This document shows, piece by piece, positions 7,787 through 16,189 of a stretch of 32,260 bases of DNA. Position 1 is the stretch's first letter; the number at the start of each line of letters is the position of its first letter. The notes under the pieces are model-generated. The model ran no database searches and was not told where the DNA came from. It saw only the letters and a list, made by a program, of their open reading frames with translations. The translations under genes and the position numbers were made by a program. Origin of the DNA: Patescibacteria group bacterium (GTDB lineage: Bacteria; Patescibacteriota; Minisyncoccia; JAHIHE01; JAGLIN01); NCBI GenBank assembly GCA_029210775.1, contig JARGGI010000011.1, positions 1-32,260 of the forward strand, given 5' to 3'.

Positions 7787-7917
7787 CAGAAATACTGTGG
7801 ATAAAAAATTTGTTTTTTATATTACTTTATATATATTGAAGTTAATCACGATTAAGTGAGTGAGAGTGAAAAAAACGAAGAGAGGTAATTCATAACCCCC
7901 TATCCCGCCCCAATTTT

Positions 7918-7942
7918 AAAACGCACTTGTGCTGTTTTTTTT
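7918..7942 (+). terminator. Intrinsic terminator of prfA
   Basis: AAAAC-GCAC and GTGC-T-GTTTT form a 9-bp stem with one bulged base and a 2-nt tip, and the 3' arm runs directly into eight T. The T-run touches the uvrA stop codon on the other strand, so this 154-bp convergent gap is closed by one compact signal. Confidence 0.7.
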
Positions 7943-10754
7943 ATTTTTCAAACAATTCTTTGAGGGCAATACCCGTAAACGATTCCTTGTGTTTTGCCAC
8001 TTCTTCTGGAGTTCCGCTTGCTACAACTTTTCCGCCTTCATCCCCTCCTTCGGGACCAAGATCAATAATATAATCTGCAGATTTAACAACATCAAGATTA
8101 TGTTCAATTACAACAACTGTGTTTCCAGAATCAACAAGACGATTGAGAACATCTAATAATTTTTTTATATCATCAAAATGAAGTCCCGTGGTTGGTTCAT
8201 CAAGAATGTATAAAGTTCTGCCTGTTGCTCTTTTAGAAAGTTCAGTAGCAAGTTTAATTCTTTGAGCCTCACCGCCCGAAAGAGTTGTTGCTGATTGTCC
8301 AAGATGAATATATCCCAATCCAACTTCACTTAGGACTTTCATCACATCAAATATCTGCGGAATATCTTTGAAAAAATCTAACCCCTCGTCAACAGTCATT
8401 TCCAAAACTTCCGCGATATTTTTTCCTTTATATTTTATTTTTAAAGTTTCTTTATTATATCTTTTTCCATCACAAACTTCACAAGGAAGATATACATCTG
8501 GCAAAAATTGCATCTCAACTCTAATCAAACCATCTCCATGACAAACATCACATCTTCCTCCAGATACATTAAAGCTAAATCTCCCTAATTGATAACCTTT
8601 CATTTTTGCATCTTTTGTCAAAGAAAATATTTGTCTTATATGTGTAAAAACCCCAGTATATGTCGCAGGATTACTTCTTGGCGTCCTTCCAATTGGAGAT
8701 TGATCAATTTGAATAACTTTGTCTATATTCTCTATTCCTTCAACTTTCTGATGACCTCCCGGTTTCTGCATTGAGTAATGTAGTTTTCTTGCAAGAGTTT
8801 TATATAGAATTTCATTTACTAAACTTGATTTTCCAGATCCAGAAACTCCAGTTACACAAACAAATGCCCTTAGGGGAAAACTCACATCAATACTTTTTAG
8901 ATTATTCTCTCTCGCCTTATAAATCGTTATGAAATTTTTTCCAACCCTTCTTCTTTGGCTTGGAATTTGAATATTTTTTTCTCCAGAAAGATATTGTCCT
9001 GTAATTGATTTTTTTTCTTTTAAAATTCCCGAGTATGTTCCAGTATATACAATCTTTCCACCATGCGCTCCAGCACCTGGACCAATATCAACAAGAAAAT
9101 CTGCGTCTCTCATTGTCTCTTCATCATGCTCAATTACAATCAAAGTGTTTCCAAGATTACGCAAATGCTTCAATGTTTCAAGAAGTTTTTTATTATCCCT
9201 GTAATGAAGTCCAATTGAAGGCTCATCAAGGATATAAAGAACTCCGACAAGAGCACTGCCAATTTGGGAAGCAAGACGAATTCTTTGTGCTTCTCCTCCA
9301 GCAAGAGTTGTTCCTGACCTATCAAGTGTAAGATAGTTTAATCCGACATCAACCAAAAAACCAAGACGATTTTTTATTTCCATAACAACCTTTCCAACTG
9401 TCATTTCTTCTCTTTTATTTAACTTTAAATTTTTAAAATATTCGAAGGAATTATTTATAGACATTGATGATATTTCTGCGATATTTTTTCCATGAACTTT
9501 CACCAAAAGAGACTCTTTTCTCAATCTCAACCCACTGCAAGTTCTGCATGGATTTGAACTCATATATTTTTCCATTTCTTTTCTTACAGCTGGCGATTCT
9601 GTTTTAAAATATCTCTTTTCAAGATCATTTACCAGTCCATTAAATTTCATATTAAAAACATTTGAACCATGTTTCGTGTAATATCTGACTGTTAACTGCT
9701 CTTCTAATTCTCCTCCAAAAAGTATAAGATTGATTTTGTCCTTTGATATATCTTTGATTCTTATGTTAAGCGGGATTCGAAATTGTTGGGCAATTGAATT
9801 TAAAAGTGAACCATAATAATTATTAGGCTTATAACTCCACGGCAAAAATCCACCTTCCATTATTGTTTTGTTATGATCTGGAAGCACAAGTTTTTGATCA
9901 ATTACCATTCGATTTCCAAGTCCATTACAATCTGGACACGCTCCATAAGGACTATTGAATGAAAAAAGTCTCGGCTCAATTTCAGGAAATCCTATTCCAC
10001 AATCAACACAAGAAAGATCTCTATTCATTCTTATCTCATTTTTTCCAAAAACAATTAAAACAAGTCCGTCGGATAGTTTTACTGCCTGTTCAATGTCTTC
10101 AAATATTCTGCTCAAATTTTGGTCCTTAATTTCAACTTCATCAATAAAAATATCAATGCTATGCATCTTATATCTGGACAGGTTTATTTTTTCATCTATC
10201 CCAACCATTTTTCCATCAATTTTTGCCTTTGTATATCCTTTTTTATAAATGTCATTAAGAAGTTGAAGATATTCTCCCTTTTTACCCCTAACTATTGGAG
10301 AGAAAATTTTGATTTTATTACTCTTACCAAGTTCTAATATTTTTTCAACCATTTGTTCAACTGTAAGAACCGTAATCTCCTTGCCACAATTTGTGCAGTG
10401 AGGAATTCCAATTTTCGCAAAAAATAATCGCATATAATCATATATTTCTGTTATTGTTCCAACAGTTGAGCGAGGATTATGAGAAGCTGCTTTTTGACTT
10501 ATTGATATTGTTGGAGAAAGTCCTTCAATGTGATCCACATCTGGTTTTTCCATTTGACCAAGAAACTGCCTTGCATAGCTTGAAAGACTTTCGAGATATC
10601 TTCTTTGCCCTTCAGCAAAAATTGTATCAAAAGCAAGCGTAGATTTTCCAGATCCCGATATTCCTGTAAAAACAATAAATTTATCACGAGGAAGTTCAAG
10701 GTTTATATTTTTCAAATTATGCTCTCTTGCTCCCTTGATTATTATCTTTTTCAT
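7941..10754 (-). CDS. uvrA: Excinuclease ABC subunit A
   Basis: UvrA is the damage-sensing ATPase that loads UvrB in nucleotide excision repair. Its two ABC modules each have a Walker A: GISGSGKST at residues 31-39, and GVSGSGKSS in the second half. Each also has an ABC signature, LAGGEAQRIRLASQIG and LSGGEAQRIKLATEL. Zinc-finger cysteine pairs occur as CVDCG...CPDCNG, CRTCSG and CDVCHG...CEVCDG. At 937 residues it is complete. An upstream promoter is predicted at 10783-10811, and I see no SOS box there, so damage control via the LexA of this window is not supported. UvrB and UvrC are not in the window. Confidence 0.98.
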   Translation of the reverse strand: MKKIIIKGAREHNLKNINLELPRDKFIVFTGISGSGKSTLAFDTIFAEGQRRYLESLSSYARQFLGQMEKPDVDHIEGLSPTISISQKAASHNPRSTVGTITEIYDYMRLFFAKIGIPHCTNCGKEITVLTVEQMVEKILELGKSNKIKIFSPIVRGKKGEYLQLLNDIYKKGYTKAKIDGKMVGIDEKINLSRYKMHSIDIFIDEVEIKDQNLSRIFEDIEQAVKLSDGLVLIVFGKNEIRMNRDLSCVDCGIGFPEIEPRLFSFNSPYGACPDCNGLGNRMVIDQKLVLPDHNKTIMEGGFLPWSYKPNNYYGSLLNSIAQQFRIPLNIRIKDISKDKINLILFGGELEEQLTVRYYTKHGSNVFNMKFNGLVNDLEKRYFKTESPAVRKEMEKYMSSNPCRTCSGLRLRKESLLVKVHGKNIAEISSMSINNSFEYFKNLKLNKREEMTVGKVVMEIKNRLGFLVDVGLNYLTLDRSGTTLAGGEAQRIRLASQIGSALVGVLYILDEPSIGLHYRDNKKLLETLKHLRNLGNTLIVIEHDEETMRDADFLVDIGPGAGAHGGKIVYTGTYSGILKEKKSITGQYLSGEKNIQIPSQRRRVGKNFITIYKARENNLKSIDVSFPLRAFVCVTGVSGSGKSSLVNEILYKTLARKLHYSMQKPGGHQKVEGIENIDKVIQIDQSPIGRTPRSNPATYTGVFTHIRQIFSLTKDAKMKGYQLGRFSFNVSGGRCDVCHGDGLIRVEMQFLPDVYLPCEVCDGKRYNKETLKIKYKGKNIAEVLEMTVDEGLDFFKDIPQIFDVMKVLSEVGLGYIHLGQSATTLSGGEAQRIKLATELSKRATGRTLYILDEPTTGLHFDDIKKLLDVLNRLVDSGNTVVVIEHNLDVVKSADYIIDLGPEGGDEGGKVVASGTPEEVAKHKESFTGIALKELFEK

Positions 10755-10782
10755 ATAAACATTTTATATATACCGTTTTATA

Positions 10783-10811
10783 ATTTTAGTCTACTTTTAT
10801 TATTTTGTCTA
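10783..10811 (-). promoter_or_regulatory. Possible promoter of uvrA
   Basis: On the minus strand TAGACA (10806-10811), a 17-bp spacer and TAAAAT (10783-10788). It is weaker than the lexA promoter and carries no GAAC-N4-GTTC operator. Confidence 0.4.
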
Positions 10812-10873
10812 AATAAAAAATCCCAATAAAAAATCAGCTATTGGAAAAATAATATTAAATTTATATCCATTAT

Positions 10874-11308
10874 TTATGAATTGATTTGTATAATCAAATA
10901 TCCAGACATTATTAAAAAAAACTGAACCAAAAGATTTCCAGATACAAGAAAATATGATGCTAATTTTTCTTTTTTATATAGAATATAACCAAGAACTGAA
11001 TTAAACAATATTAAAACTAATCCTGTAAAAGATATCAGATAAATTTTTTCATAATCACCTAAGTAATCTACACCAAAAATCAAATTATAATGCAAAATTA
11101 TCGGATAGATACTTTCTTTTGTATTTTGAATAAAATAAATCCAAAGAGATAAATTTAATAAAATGCTTAGTCCAACCAAATTAACAATTAACCTATCTTT
11201 CCAAAATGAATTTGAAAAGAATATCTTAGTCCCACTTAATAATAATTTGAAAAAGATAACCGACCTTCTTATAAAAACTTTTGATAATTTTTCTCTTTTT
11301 TCTGACAT
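10874..11308 (-). CDS. Unrecognised small membrane protein, three predicted helices
   Basis: The 144-residue protein has a basic N-terminus (MSEKREKLSKVFIRR). Three hydrophobic helices follow, at about residues 42-61, 90-110 and 116-140, the last running to the C-terminus. I do not recognise a family. It lies 15 bp behind the presenilin-type protease gene on the same strand, so the two are probably one transcript. It could be a partner or a substrate of that protease, which is inference from position only. Confidence 0.65.
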   Translation of the reverse strand: MSEKREKLSKVFIRRSVIFFKLLLSGTKIFFSNSFWKDRLIVNLVGLSILLNLSLWIYFIQNTKESIYPIILHYNLIFGVDYLGDYEKIYLISFTGLVLILFNSVLGYILYKKEKLASYFLVSGNLLVQFFLIMSGYLIIQINS

Positions 11309-11323
11309 TTTGATTTTAATAAT

Positions 11324-12238
11324 TTATAAATAAAAACTTACAACATATCCCGCTATCGCAAAAAATGCTATAGCAGGAAGTGCTGGCATTGCTTTTTTTT
11401 CTTTTTGAGTTACAAAAAAAATATGATCAACGACAAGACCAATAACCGCTCCCAAAATTATAGCGACAGATACATTAAGCCCAGATGAAAAAGCAGAAGC
11501 TGCAAAAAATAAAGGTAGTGCAATGTCCCCCGTTCCAAGAAAAATAAATTCATTTCTATTCTTATTTTTAATTATGTTAAATTTATCTTTCCATAACAAT
11601 ATATTTTGGGGAATAATAAGCGCAAGCACGGCTCCTTTTTCCGCCATACCTTTAAAAAGATTAACCATATGACGGGTTTTATAAACTGCAATAATGTCAT
11701 AAAATGAAAGCAAAATCAAAATTATGATAACAAAAATTGGATTCATATTAACACCTAAACTTGCAGCAACACCTGAAATTCCTATTATTATGATGATATT
11801 TTGCGTCCATATTCTCGGATATATGAATCTAAAAATCACCAGTGCAACGGCCACAAAAAAAGCATAAAGTTGAGGAAGAAAAAGTCCAAATGGACCTTGA
11901 GCTCCAAAAATTATCGCTCCAGAAAAAAAGAATTCAAAGAAAAATTTACCCTTGAATTTCTTCAAGAAAAAAAACATTAACGCTGTCGCAATGAAAAAGG
12001 AAATGACAAATTGAAAAACATCAATTTGAGCAAGCCTGTATTCTGGCTTTATTTCTGGAGAAATAATTTCTAGTTGTGGTTGTGGTAGAACATAGACAGA
12101 TTTTACTGGATCTGAAACATAGAAAACATCACCAGTTATCATACTATTTGTCACCGCAATAGATAGTGTAGCGGTCAATAAAAACGCGACAATTATTTGA
12201 TATAAAAAACTTAATTTCAAATCTTTTTTTTTCTTCAC
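11324..12238 (-). CDS. Presenilin-type (GxGD) intramembrane aspartyl protease
   Basis: This looks like a membrane-embedded protease related to presenilin and signal peptide peptidase. The three hallmark motifs occur in the right order within hydrophobic helices: YD at 180-181 (LSFYDIIAVYKT), GTGD at 235-238 (FLGTGDIALPL), and PAL at 285-287 (AMPALPAIAFF). Asp181 and Asp238 would be the catalytic pair. About eight or nine hydrophobic helices are visible, close to archaeal presenilin homologues in size (304 residues). The start is GTG at 12238, from a good promoter at 12266-12294. Substrates are unknown; the neighbouring small membrane protein is an obvious candidate. Bacterial members are known but few have been studied. 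Confidence 0.85.
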   Translation of the reverse strand: MKKKKDLKLSFLYQIIVAFLLTATLSIAVTNSMITGDVFYVSDPVKSVYVLPQPQLEIISPEIKPEYRLAQIDVFQFVISFFIATALMFFFLKKFKGKFFFEFFFSGAIIFGAQGPFGLFLPQLYAFFVAVALVIFRFIYPRIWTQNIIIIIGISGVAASLGVNMNPIFVIIILILLSFYDIIAVYKTRHMVNLFKGMAEKGAVLALIIPQNILLWKDKFNIIKNKNRNEFIFLGTGDIALPLFFAASAFSSGLNVSVAIILGAVIGLVVDHIFFVTQKEKKAMPALPAIAFFAIAGYVVSFYL

Positions 12239-12265
12239 AAATCTTGTTTTTATTGTTATATATTT

Positions 12266-12294
12266 ATATTATCCTAAAATTATCCAAATGACAA
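12266..12294 (-). promoter_or_regulatory. Promoter of the presenilin-type protease operon
   Basis: On the minus strand TTGTCA (12289-12294), a 17-bp spacer and TAATAT (12266-12271), giving a leader of about 20 nt. The rest of the gap (12295-12449) is AT-rich, with one TTATCCACA at 12417-12425 and no gene. Confidence 0.55.
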
Positions 12295-12449
12295 TTAAAA
12301 AAGCTACTACTAACAATGTGATAACTAATTATATAAATTTTAATTTATTTTACTAATCTCTTAAATTTCAAACCTTATAAACATAAGATTATAAATGAAT
12401 ATATCTTAATATTTTTTTATCCACAAGAGTAAATATTATTTTTTAATCA

Positions 12450-12575
12450 TTATTTTCTTTTTTTGCTTTTTATTTTATTGAACTTATTTTTTCTATCAGA
12501 AGTAATTTTAAAAACGCTCGGTGTCCTAAAGCCAGTTTTGCCCTTAGTGCATTTTTTAGATGAATATTTTTTCAT
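12450..12575 (-). CDS. 41-residue basic peptide, unrecognised
   Basis: This short frame starts 9 nt behind the stop of the CvpA-CAP gene on the same strand, so it is probably the second gene of that transcript. The product begins MKKYSSKKCTKGKTGFRTP, has a short central hydrophobic patch (SVFKI), and ends in a run of Lys and Arg. It holds one cysteine (Cys9) and has a very high predicted isoelectric point. Its size and charge recall small ribosomal proteins or nucleic-acid-binding peptides, but it is not L34, L36 or Thx by sequence. There is no SD. The choice rests on its position, its ATG and its protein-like composition, and it could be a chance frame. Confidence 0.5.
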   Translation of the reverse strand: MKKYSSKKCTKGKTGFRTPSVFKITSDRKNKFNKIKSKKRK

Positions 12576-12584
12576 AGTTTTGAG

Positions 12585-13556
12585 TTAATCTGCAAAATTT
12601 TGTACAAAAATCATTCCGCGTTCTCCACCGTCAATAACTCCAATTCCAACTCTAAAAAAGAATTTGCGCAATATATTTTCTCTGTGTCCAAAACTTTTCA
12701 TAAGACCTTCATGTGCCGATTGAACATCTTTACTAAGAGCAAGATTTTCTCCTGATATTAAAAATTCAACCTCTTCTTTTTTCATACGCTCGGAAGCACT
12801 TTCTCCTTCAAGATTGATATGAGAAAAATATCCCTTTTTAAACATATCAATCCCATGCTTTCTAGCACTCTCACGAGCCTTTTCGTCAATAACAAGAGGC
12901 TTGAGATTTCTTGAAATTCTTTCATTGTTTATTAGTTCCAGCATTTGTATTTCCGCTTTTTCATCAATCACAGGATCAGAAACAGTAAAATTGAGAATTT
13001 TTCTTTCTTTGTCTTCGGTGCCGATTGTCAAAAAATCAAATTTATCCATCGTCACACTAATTGCATCTCCAAATATTTTTTTCAGACCATTATTAATTTT
13101 TAATGGGTCTATAGCTACAAAACTCCCAAAAGTAGATGAATTTAATTCACTCCTGAAAAAAGTTGGAAGAGAGAATGCAAAAGTTATAGACATTAAAAGA
13201 AAAATAACAATTGTGCTATAAAAAAATGAAGCAAGTCCGCTTGCAACTCTTCTTTTTATTGATTTATTAATTATAAACAGAGAATCTGGAAGTTTAACAC
13301 GAGAAACAACTAAAATCAAAAATTTAACAGTAAACATATTCAAGAAAAAACCTATGATATTGCCATATACTGTTTCCAAACCAAAATTTATACAAAAAAA
13401 TTGAGCTGTAAATGAATAAGTAAAATAAGCAAAAAATAGTGAAATTATAAAACTCCCCATATTAACTAAAATAGAATAAAATCCCCTTTTAACCCCATCT
13501 GCAAAATGAACCACTAAGTAAAATATTATTATTAGGTCAATCCAATTTCCTATCAT
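12585..13556 (-). CDS. CvpA-like membrane domain fused to a CAP/SCP domain
   Basis: The N-terminal part (about 1-130) has four hydrophobic helices and the opening NWIDLIIIFYLVVHFADGVKRG, typical of CvpA-family membrane proteins. A linker (about 135-200) follows. The C-terminal CAP domain (about 203-323) shows LELINNERISRNLKPL, YFSH (243-246), GENLA (269-273), HRENIL (291-296) and VGIGV...FVQNFAD. CAP domains of this bacterial type lie outside the cytoplasm, so the fusion ties a CvpA channel-like anchor to an extracellular module. Its biochemical activity is unknown. The 41-residue peptide gene follows directly. At 323 residues it is intact. Confidence 0.85.
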   Translation of the reverse strand: MIGNWIDLIIIFYLVVHFADGVKRGFYSILVNMGSFIISLFFAYFTYSFTAQFFCINFGLETVYGNIIGFFLNMFTVKFLILVVSRVKLPDSLFIINKSIKRRVASGLASFFYSTIVIFLLMSITFAFSLPTFFRSELNSSTFGSFVAIDPLKINNGLKKIFGDAISVTMDKFDFLTIGTEDKERKILNFTVSDPVIDEKAEIQMLELINNERISRNLKPLVIDEKARESARKHGIDMFKKGYFSHINLEGESASERMKKEEVEFLISGENLALSKDVQSAHEGLMKSFGHRENILRKFFFRVGIGVIDGGERGMIFVQNFAD

Positions 13557-13581
13557 TTTTTGATTTAATGCTTATAACCTT

Positions 13582-13610
13582 ATTTTATCACAAAAAAAAC
13601 AAAGTCTGAA
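13582..13610 (-). promoter_or_regulatory. Possible promoter of the CvpA-CAP gene
   Basis: On the minus strand TTCAGA (13605-13610), a 17-bp spacer and TAAAAT (13582-13587), preceded by TGA as an extended -10. The leader would be about 20 nt. Confidence 0.35.
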
Positions 13611-13636
13611 TAGCTTTATTTTTTATATATTTATTA

Positions 13637-15244
13637 TTATCTAAACCTATCTACGACAGCATAAGCAATATTATCAGAATGATCTCCAATTCTCTCTAAG
13701 TTTGTTAATAATTCAGTAAAATATTTACCATTTTCAGTAGAACATTTACCTCCACTGAGTCTCTCAAGATGATTGCTATGTGCTTTCTTCACAATTTCAT
13801 CAACCTTGTTTTCATGTTTTATAATTTCATGAGCAAGATCTACATTATCTTCTTCTAGAGATTTAATAACAAGATTCTGCATAATTTTTAGTTTTCCATA
13901 GATTGCTGTTAACTCATGATTTGCTTTTTCTGAAAATTCAATTTTTTCTTGCTTTATTTCTATAAATAGTTCCGACACTGTCAATATGTGATCTGAAAGA
14001 TGCTCTAGGTCCGTCAAAATGTGCATTAGACTATAAAGCTTCATTGAATCTTTTTTACTCAAATTTTGCTGTGAAATTTGAGATACATATTCGGATATTG
14101 TTCCCGTCATCTTATCAATATCGTCTTCACTTTTTTCAACTTCATCAAATAGTTCAATTTTATTTTCAAAAAATATTAACCTTGACTTTTCAAGCATATC
14201 ATTAACCTCTTTTGCCATTTCCACAACTGCGCGATTAGATTGTCCCAAAGCAACAGAGGGAGTGTAAAGAAGTTTTCTGCTCAAATATGACAATTTAGAA
14301 TTTTCTTTTTTATTTTTAGAAATATATTTATTTGTGATTTTTATAATTTTTGGAAGAAAAGGAATTATTATCAAAGCAGTTATAATATTATACAAAGTAT
14401 GTCCGTTTGCAATTTGTCTTCCCATATCATTTGAAGTCATAATTACCAAATAATTAAAATATTTAAATAACAACAAGAAAACAATAATTCCAAATACATT
14501 AAAAAATAAATGCATTATTGCGATATTGCTTAAAAAATCTCTTCTTCTCATTGCCACATAAACAACCTTCATACTTGAACCAAGATTAACACCTAAAATC
14601 ATAAAAAGGGCTGTATTAAGATCTATAATTTGTGTCGCTCCAAGCGTAACAACAAGAACAGAAGTTGCGCTACTGCTTCGCAATAACAAGGTAAGAAAAG
14701 CTAAAATAAATATATAAGAAAAATTATTTAAACTATAATGATTAATAAAATTAACCGCGGCCTCGTTTTGAGAAATAACATACATTCCGTTATATATAAA
14801 ATTCATTCCCAAAAAAAGAAAGCTAAATCCAATTATAGCTTCCCCAATATTTTTTCTGATTCTACGAATTGCAAAGATGTGAATTAAAACTCCAACAGTC
14901 AAAACAGGCAGTGCATATATTCCTACCCGAAAAGATGCAAGTTGAGTTGTGATTGTGCTTCCAATATTAGCTCCAAGCATAGCAGGAACTGCCCCACCAA
15001 TACTGATAAGTCCTGCGCTAATAAAACCAATTAACATTATAATAGTCGTGCCACTACTTTGAATTATACCCGTAATTCCTGTTCCAATTGCTAATCCTTT
15101 TATTGGATTACCTTCTACTTTTTTGAGCATCTCTTCCATTTTAAATCCCATGATTTTCTGTAAACTAACACCTGAGAGATGAATTCCATAAAGCAAAATA
15201 GCTAACCCTCCTATAATTTCAAATATTGTTTCTGATTCAACCAT
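13637..15244 (-). CDS. Na/Pi-cotransporter family protein with PhoU-like tail
   Basis: This is a membrane protein of the sodium-phosphate cotransporter II (NptA/YjbB) family. The first inverted repeat has GIIQSSGTTIIML (QSS at 62-64) and GANIGST (91-97). The second has LLLRSSSATSVLVV (189-194) and GVNLGSS (218-224). About eight hydrophobic helices fill residues 1-305. A helical cytoplasmic PhoU-like region follows to residue 535 (DLEHLSDHILTVSE and LTNLERIGDHSDNIAYAVV). An oddity is that the second repeat has Arg189 where the family normally has Gln in the substrate-binding QSS motif. Whether it still moves phosphate is therefore open. It has its own near-leaderless promoter. Confidence 0.9.
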   Translation of the reverse strand: MVESETIFEIIGGLAILLYGIHLSGVSLQKIMGFKMEEMLKKVEGNPIKGLAIGTGITGIIQSSGTTIIMLIGFISAGLISIGGAVPAMLGANIGSTITTQLASFRVGIYALPVLTVGVLIHIFAIRRIRKNIGEAIIGFSFLFLGMNFIYNGMYVISQNEAAVNFINHYSLNNFSYIFILAFLTLLLRSSSATSVLVVTLGATQIIDLNTALFMILGVNLGSSMKVVYVAMRRRDFLSNIAIMHLFFNVFGIIVFLLLFKYFNYLVIMTSNDMGRQIANGHTLYNIITALIIIPFLPKIIKITNKYISKNKKENSKLSYLSRKLLYTPSVALGQSNRAVVEMAKEVNDMLEKSRLIFFENKIELFDEVEKSEDDIDKMTGTISEYVSQISQQNLSKKDSMKLYSLMHILTDLEHLSDHILTVSELFIEIKQEKIEFSEKANHELTAIYGKLKIMQNLVIKSLEEDNVDLAHEIIKHENKVDEIVKKAHSNHLERLSGGKCSTENGKYFTELLTNLERIGDHSDNIAYAVVDRFR

Positions 15245-15254
15245 AAATTTTTTT

Positions 15255-15263
15255 ATTATAACA
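15255..15263 (-). promoter_or_regulatory. Extended -10 promoter of the Na/Pi protein gene
   Basis: On the minus strand TGTTATAAT gives TG-N-TATAAT with the perfect hexamer at 15255-15260. I see no good -35 box. The ATG begins 10 nt past the hexamer, so the leader would be only about 3-4 nt. Confidence 0.55.
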
Positions 15264-15400
15264 TATTTATTTTAATACTTCTGCGTTTATTGTAAAGTGT
15301 ATAAGTAATTTTATATTATTAAAAAATCTTTATAAAAACATTTAGAATATATTTTAAGAAAGCTATAAGAATTATGTGATAAAATATATAGTTGTTTAAT

Positions 15401-15533
15401 TAACTACTTTGAATTACGAAATAACTAAATTTGTCATAGAGAGCTTATCAAACTATGATTAAAGTTTAGAGCATTTTTCATCCTTCAACAAGCTCAGAGT
15501 GACAAATATATTGAATTTCATAATTTAAGGTTA
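15401..15533. repeat. Dispersed inverted-repeat element, about 133 bp, copy 1
   Basis: The ends (TAACTACTTTGAATTACGAAAT and ATTTCATAATTTAAGGTTA) are imperfect inverted copies. Inside them sit a second pair (ATTTGTCA/TGACAAAT) and a third (AGCTTATCAAA/CTTCAACAAGCTCA). It is the same family as 26820-26951 but more decayed. There is no coding capacity, which suits a MITE-like or REP-like element. Confidence 0.75.
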
Positions 15534-15538
15534 CTATA

Positions 15539-15793
15539 CTAAACATATATCACCATGGATGATAAGTATATTACTATAATTAAAAGATTGTTATACTCTT
15601 TGTTTTGAGGATATAAAGAGTTTTGCAGGGCGTCTTTATAACGCAAAAGTGCGAATCCAAAATAGACGATCAGCAAGATACAGAGCATCCTCGTTAAATT
15701 AAAAAACTCGCTACAAACCACCATTGTTAAAAGTTCCAATATTTTAATAAAGTTAATCAAAATGTCCAAATAGAACATTTCTAAATAATCCAA
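15539..15793 (-). CDS. Doubtful 84-residue hydrophobic frame
   Basis: An open frame with a TTG start and two hydrophobic stretches (about residues 33-50 and 68-84). Its first 10 or so codons lie inside a direct repeat (15765-15808), it has no SD, and the surroundings are repeat-rich. The hydrophobicity may simply reflect AT-rich sequence. I keep it as a weak candidate or a decayed remnant, without function. Confidence 0.2.
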   Translation of the reverse strand: MDYLEMFYLDILINFIKILELLTMVVCSEFFNLTRMLCILLIVYFGFALLRYKDALQNSLYPQNKEYNNLLIIVIYLSSMVIYV

Positions 15794-15808
15794 AGTAGGA
15801 CATTTCTA
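15765..15808. repeat. Direct repeat, two units of about 20 bp
   Basis: TCCAAATAGAACATTTCTA (15765-15783) and TCCAAAGTAGGACATTTCTA (15789-15808) are tandem copies spaced 5 bp apart. Paired internal sites like these occur at the ends of some insertion sequences, so a lost IS end is possible. No transposase frame remains nearby. Confidence 0.5.
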
Positions 15809-16070
15809 TTCCACCTTTACAATCTTACAGTCTTATAAAAGGTACCTGCCACACGCATCGAAGATGATCCAATTTTTATAAAAATAACATTTTAACGAAC
15901 CACTCCTCTTATTTGAGGAGCTAACGGAGCAGAAAAGTCTGTAGATAGTAATTAAGCTTTAAATGACAAATGTCAGTCTACTACTTAATCTTCAAACTGG
16001 CATTTTGACCTGTTTTTTTGTTGTTTAAAAATTATTTATTTAAACATTAATCATTAAAAACTTAAATGTC
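15809..16070. other. Gene-free stretch between repeats
   Basis: The 984-bp gap between the Na/Pi gene and tgt holds two repeats and this filler. I see AAAAGGTACCTGCCACAC at 15838-15855 and a small hairpin CTCCTC-TTATTT-GAGGAG at 15903-15920. There is no frame with coding character. The mix of short repeats suggests decayed mobile sequence. Confidence 0.4.
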
Positions 16071-16187
16071 ACTGTCATTGCAAGGAATAACGACGAAACA
16101 ATAATAACTACTCGCAAAGAATTAAATCACAAAATTGCCACGTTATTTCCTGTTTTACATAAACAGGAAATTCCTTACAATGACAGT
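16071..16187. repeat. MITE-like element, 117 bp, with 18-bp terminal inverted repeats
   Basis: ACTGTCATTGCAAGGAAT (16071-16088) and ATTCCTTACAATGACAGT (16170-16187) are inverted copies with one mismatch. Inside is a perfect 10-bp hairpin, TTTCCTGTTT/AAACAGGAAA (16146-16170). Its length equals that of the element at 24372-24488, which shares CGAAACAAT and the GTCATT...AATGAC ends, so both belong to one family. Confidence 0.75.
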
Positions 16188-16189
16188 CC

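Noticed and set aside
7796-7804. TGTGGATAA, a perfect DnaA box, and a second one (TTATCCACA) at 12417-12425
   Set aside because: Two single boxes far apart, with no cluster, no dnaA/dnaN gene and no AT-unwinding array nearby. One or two are plausible by chance, so no origin is called.
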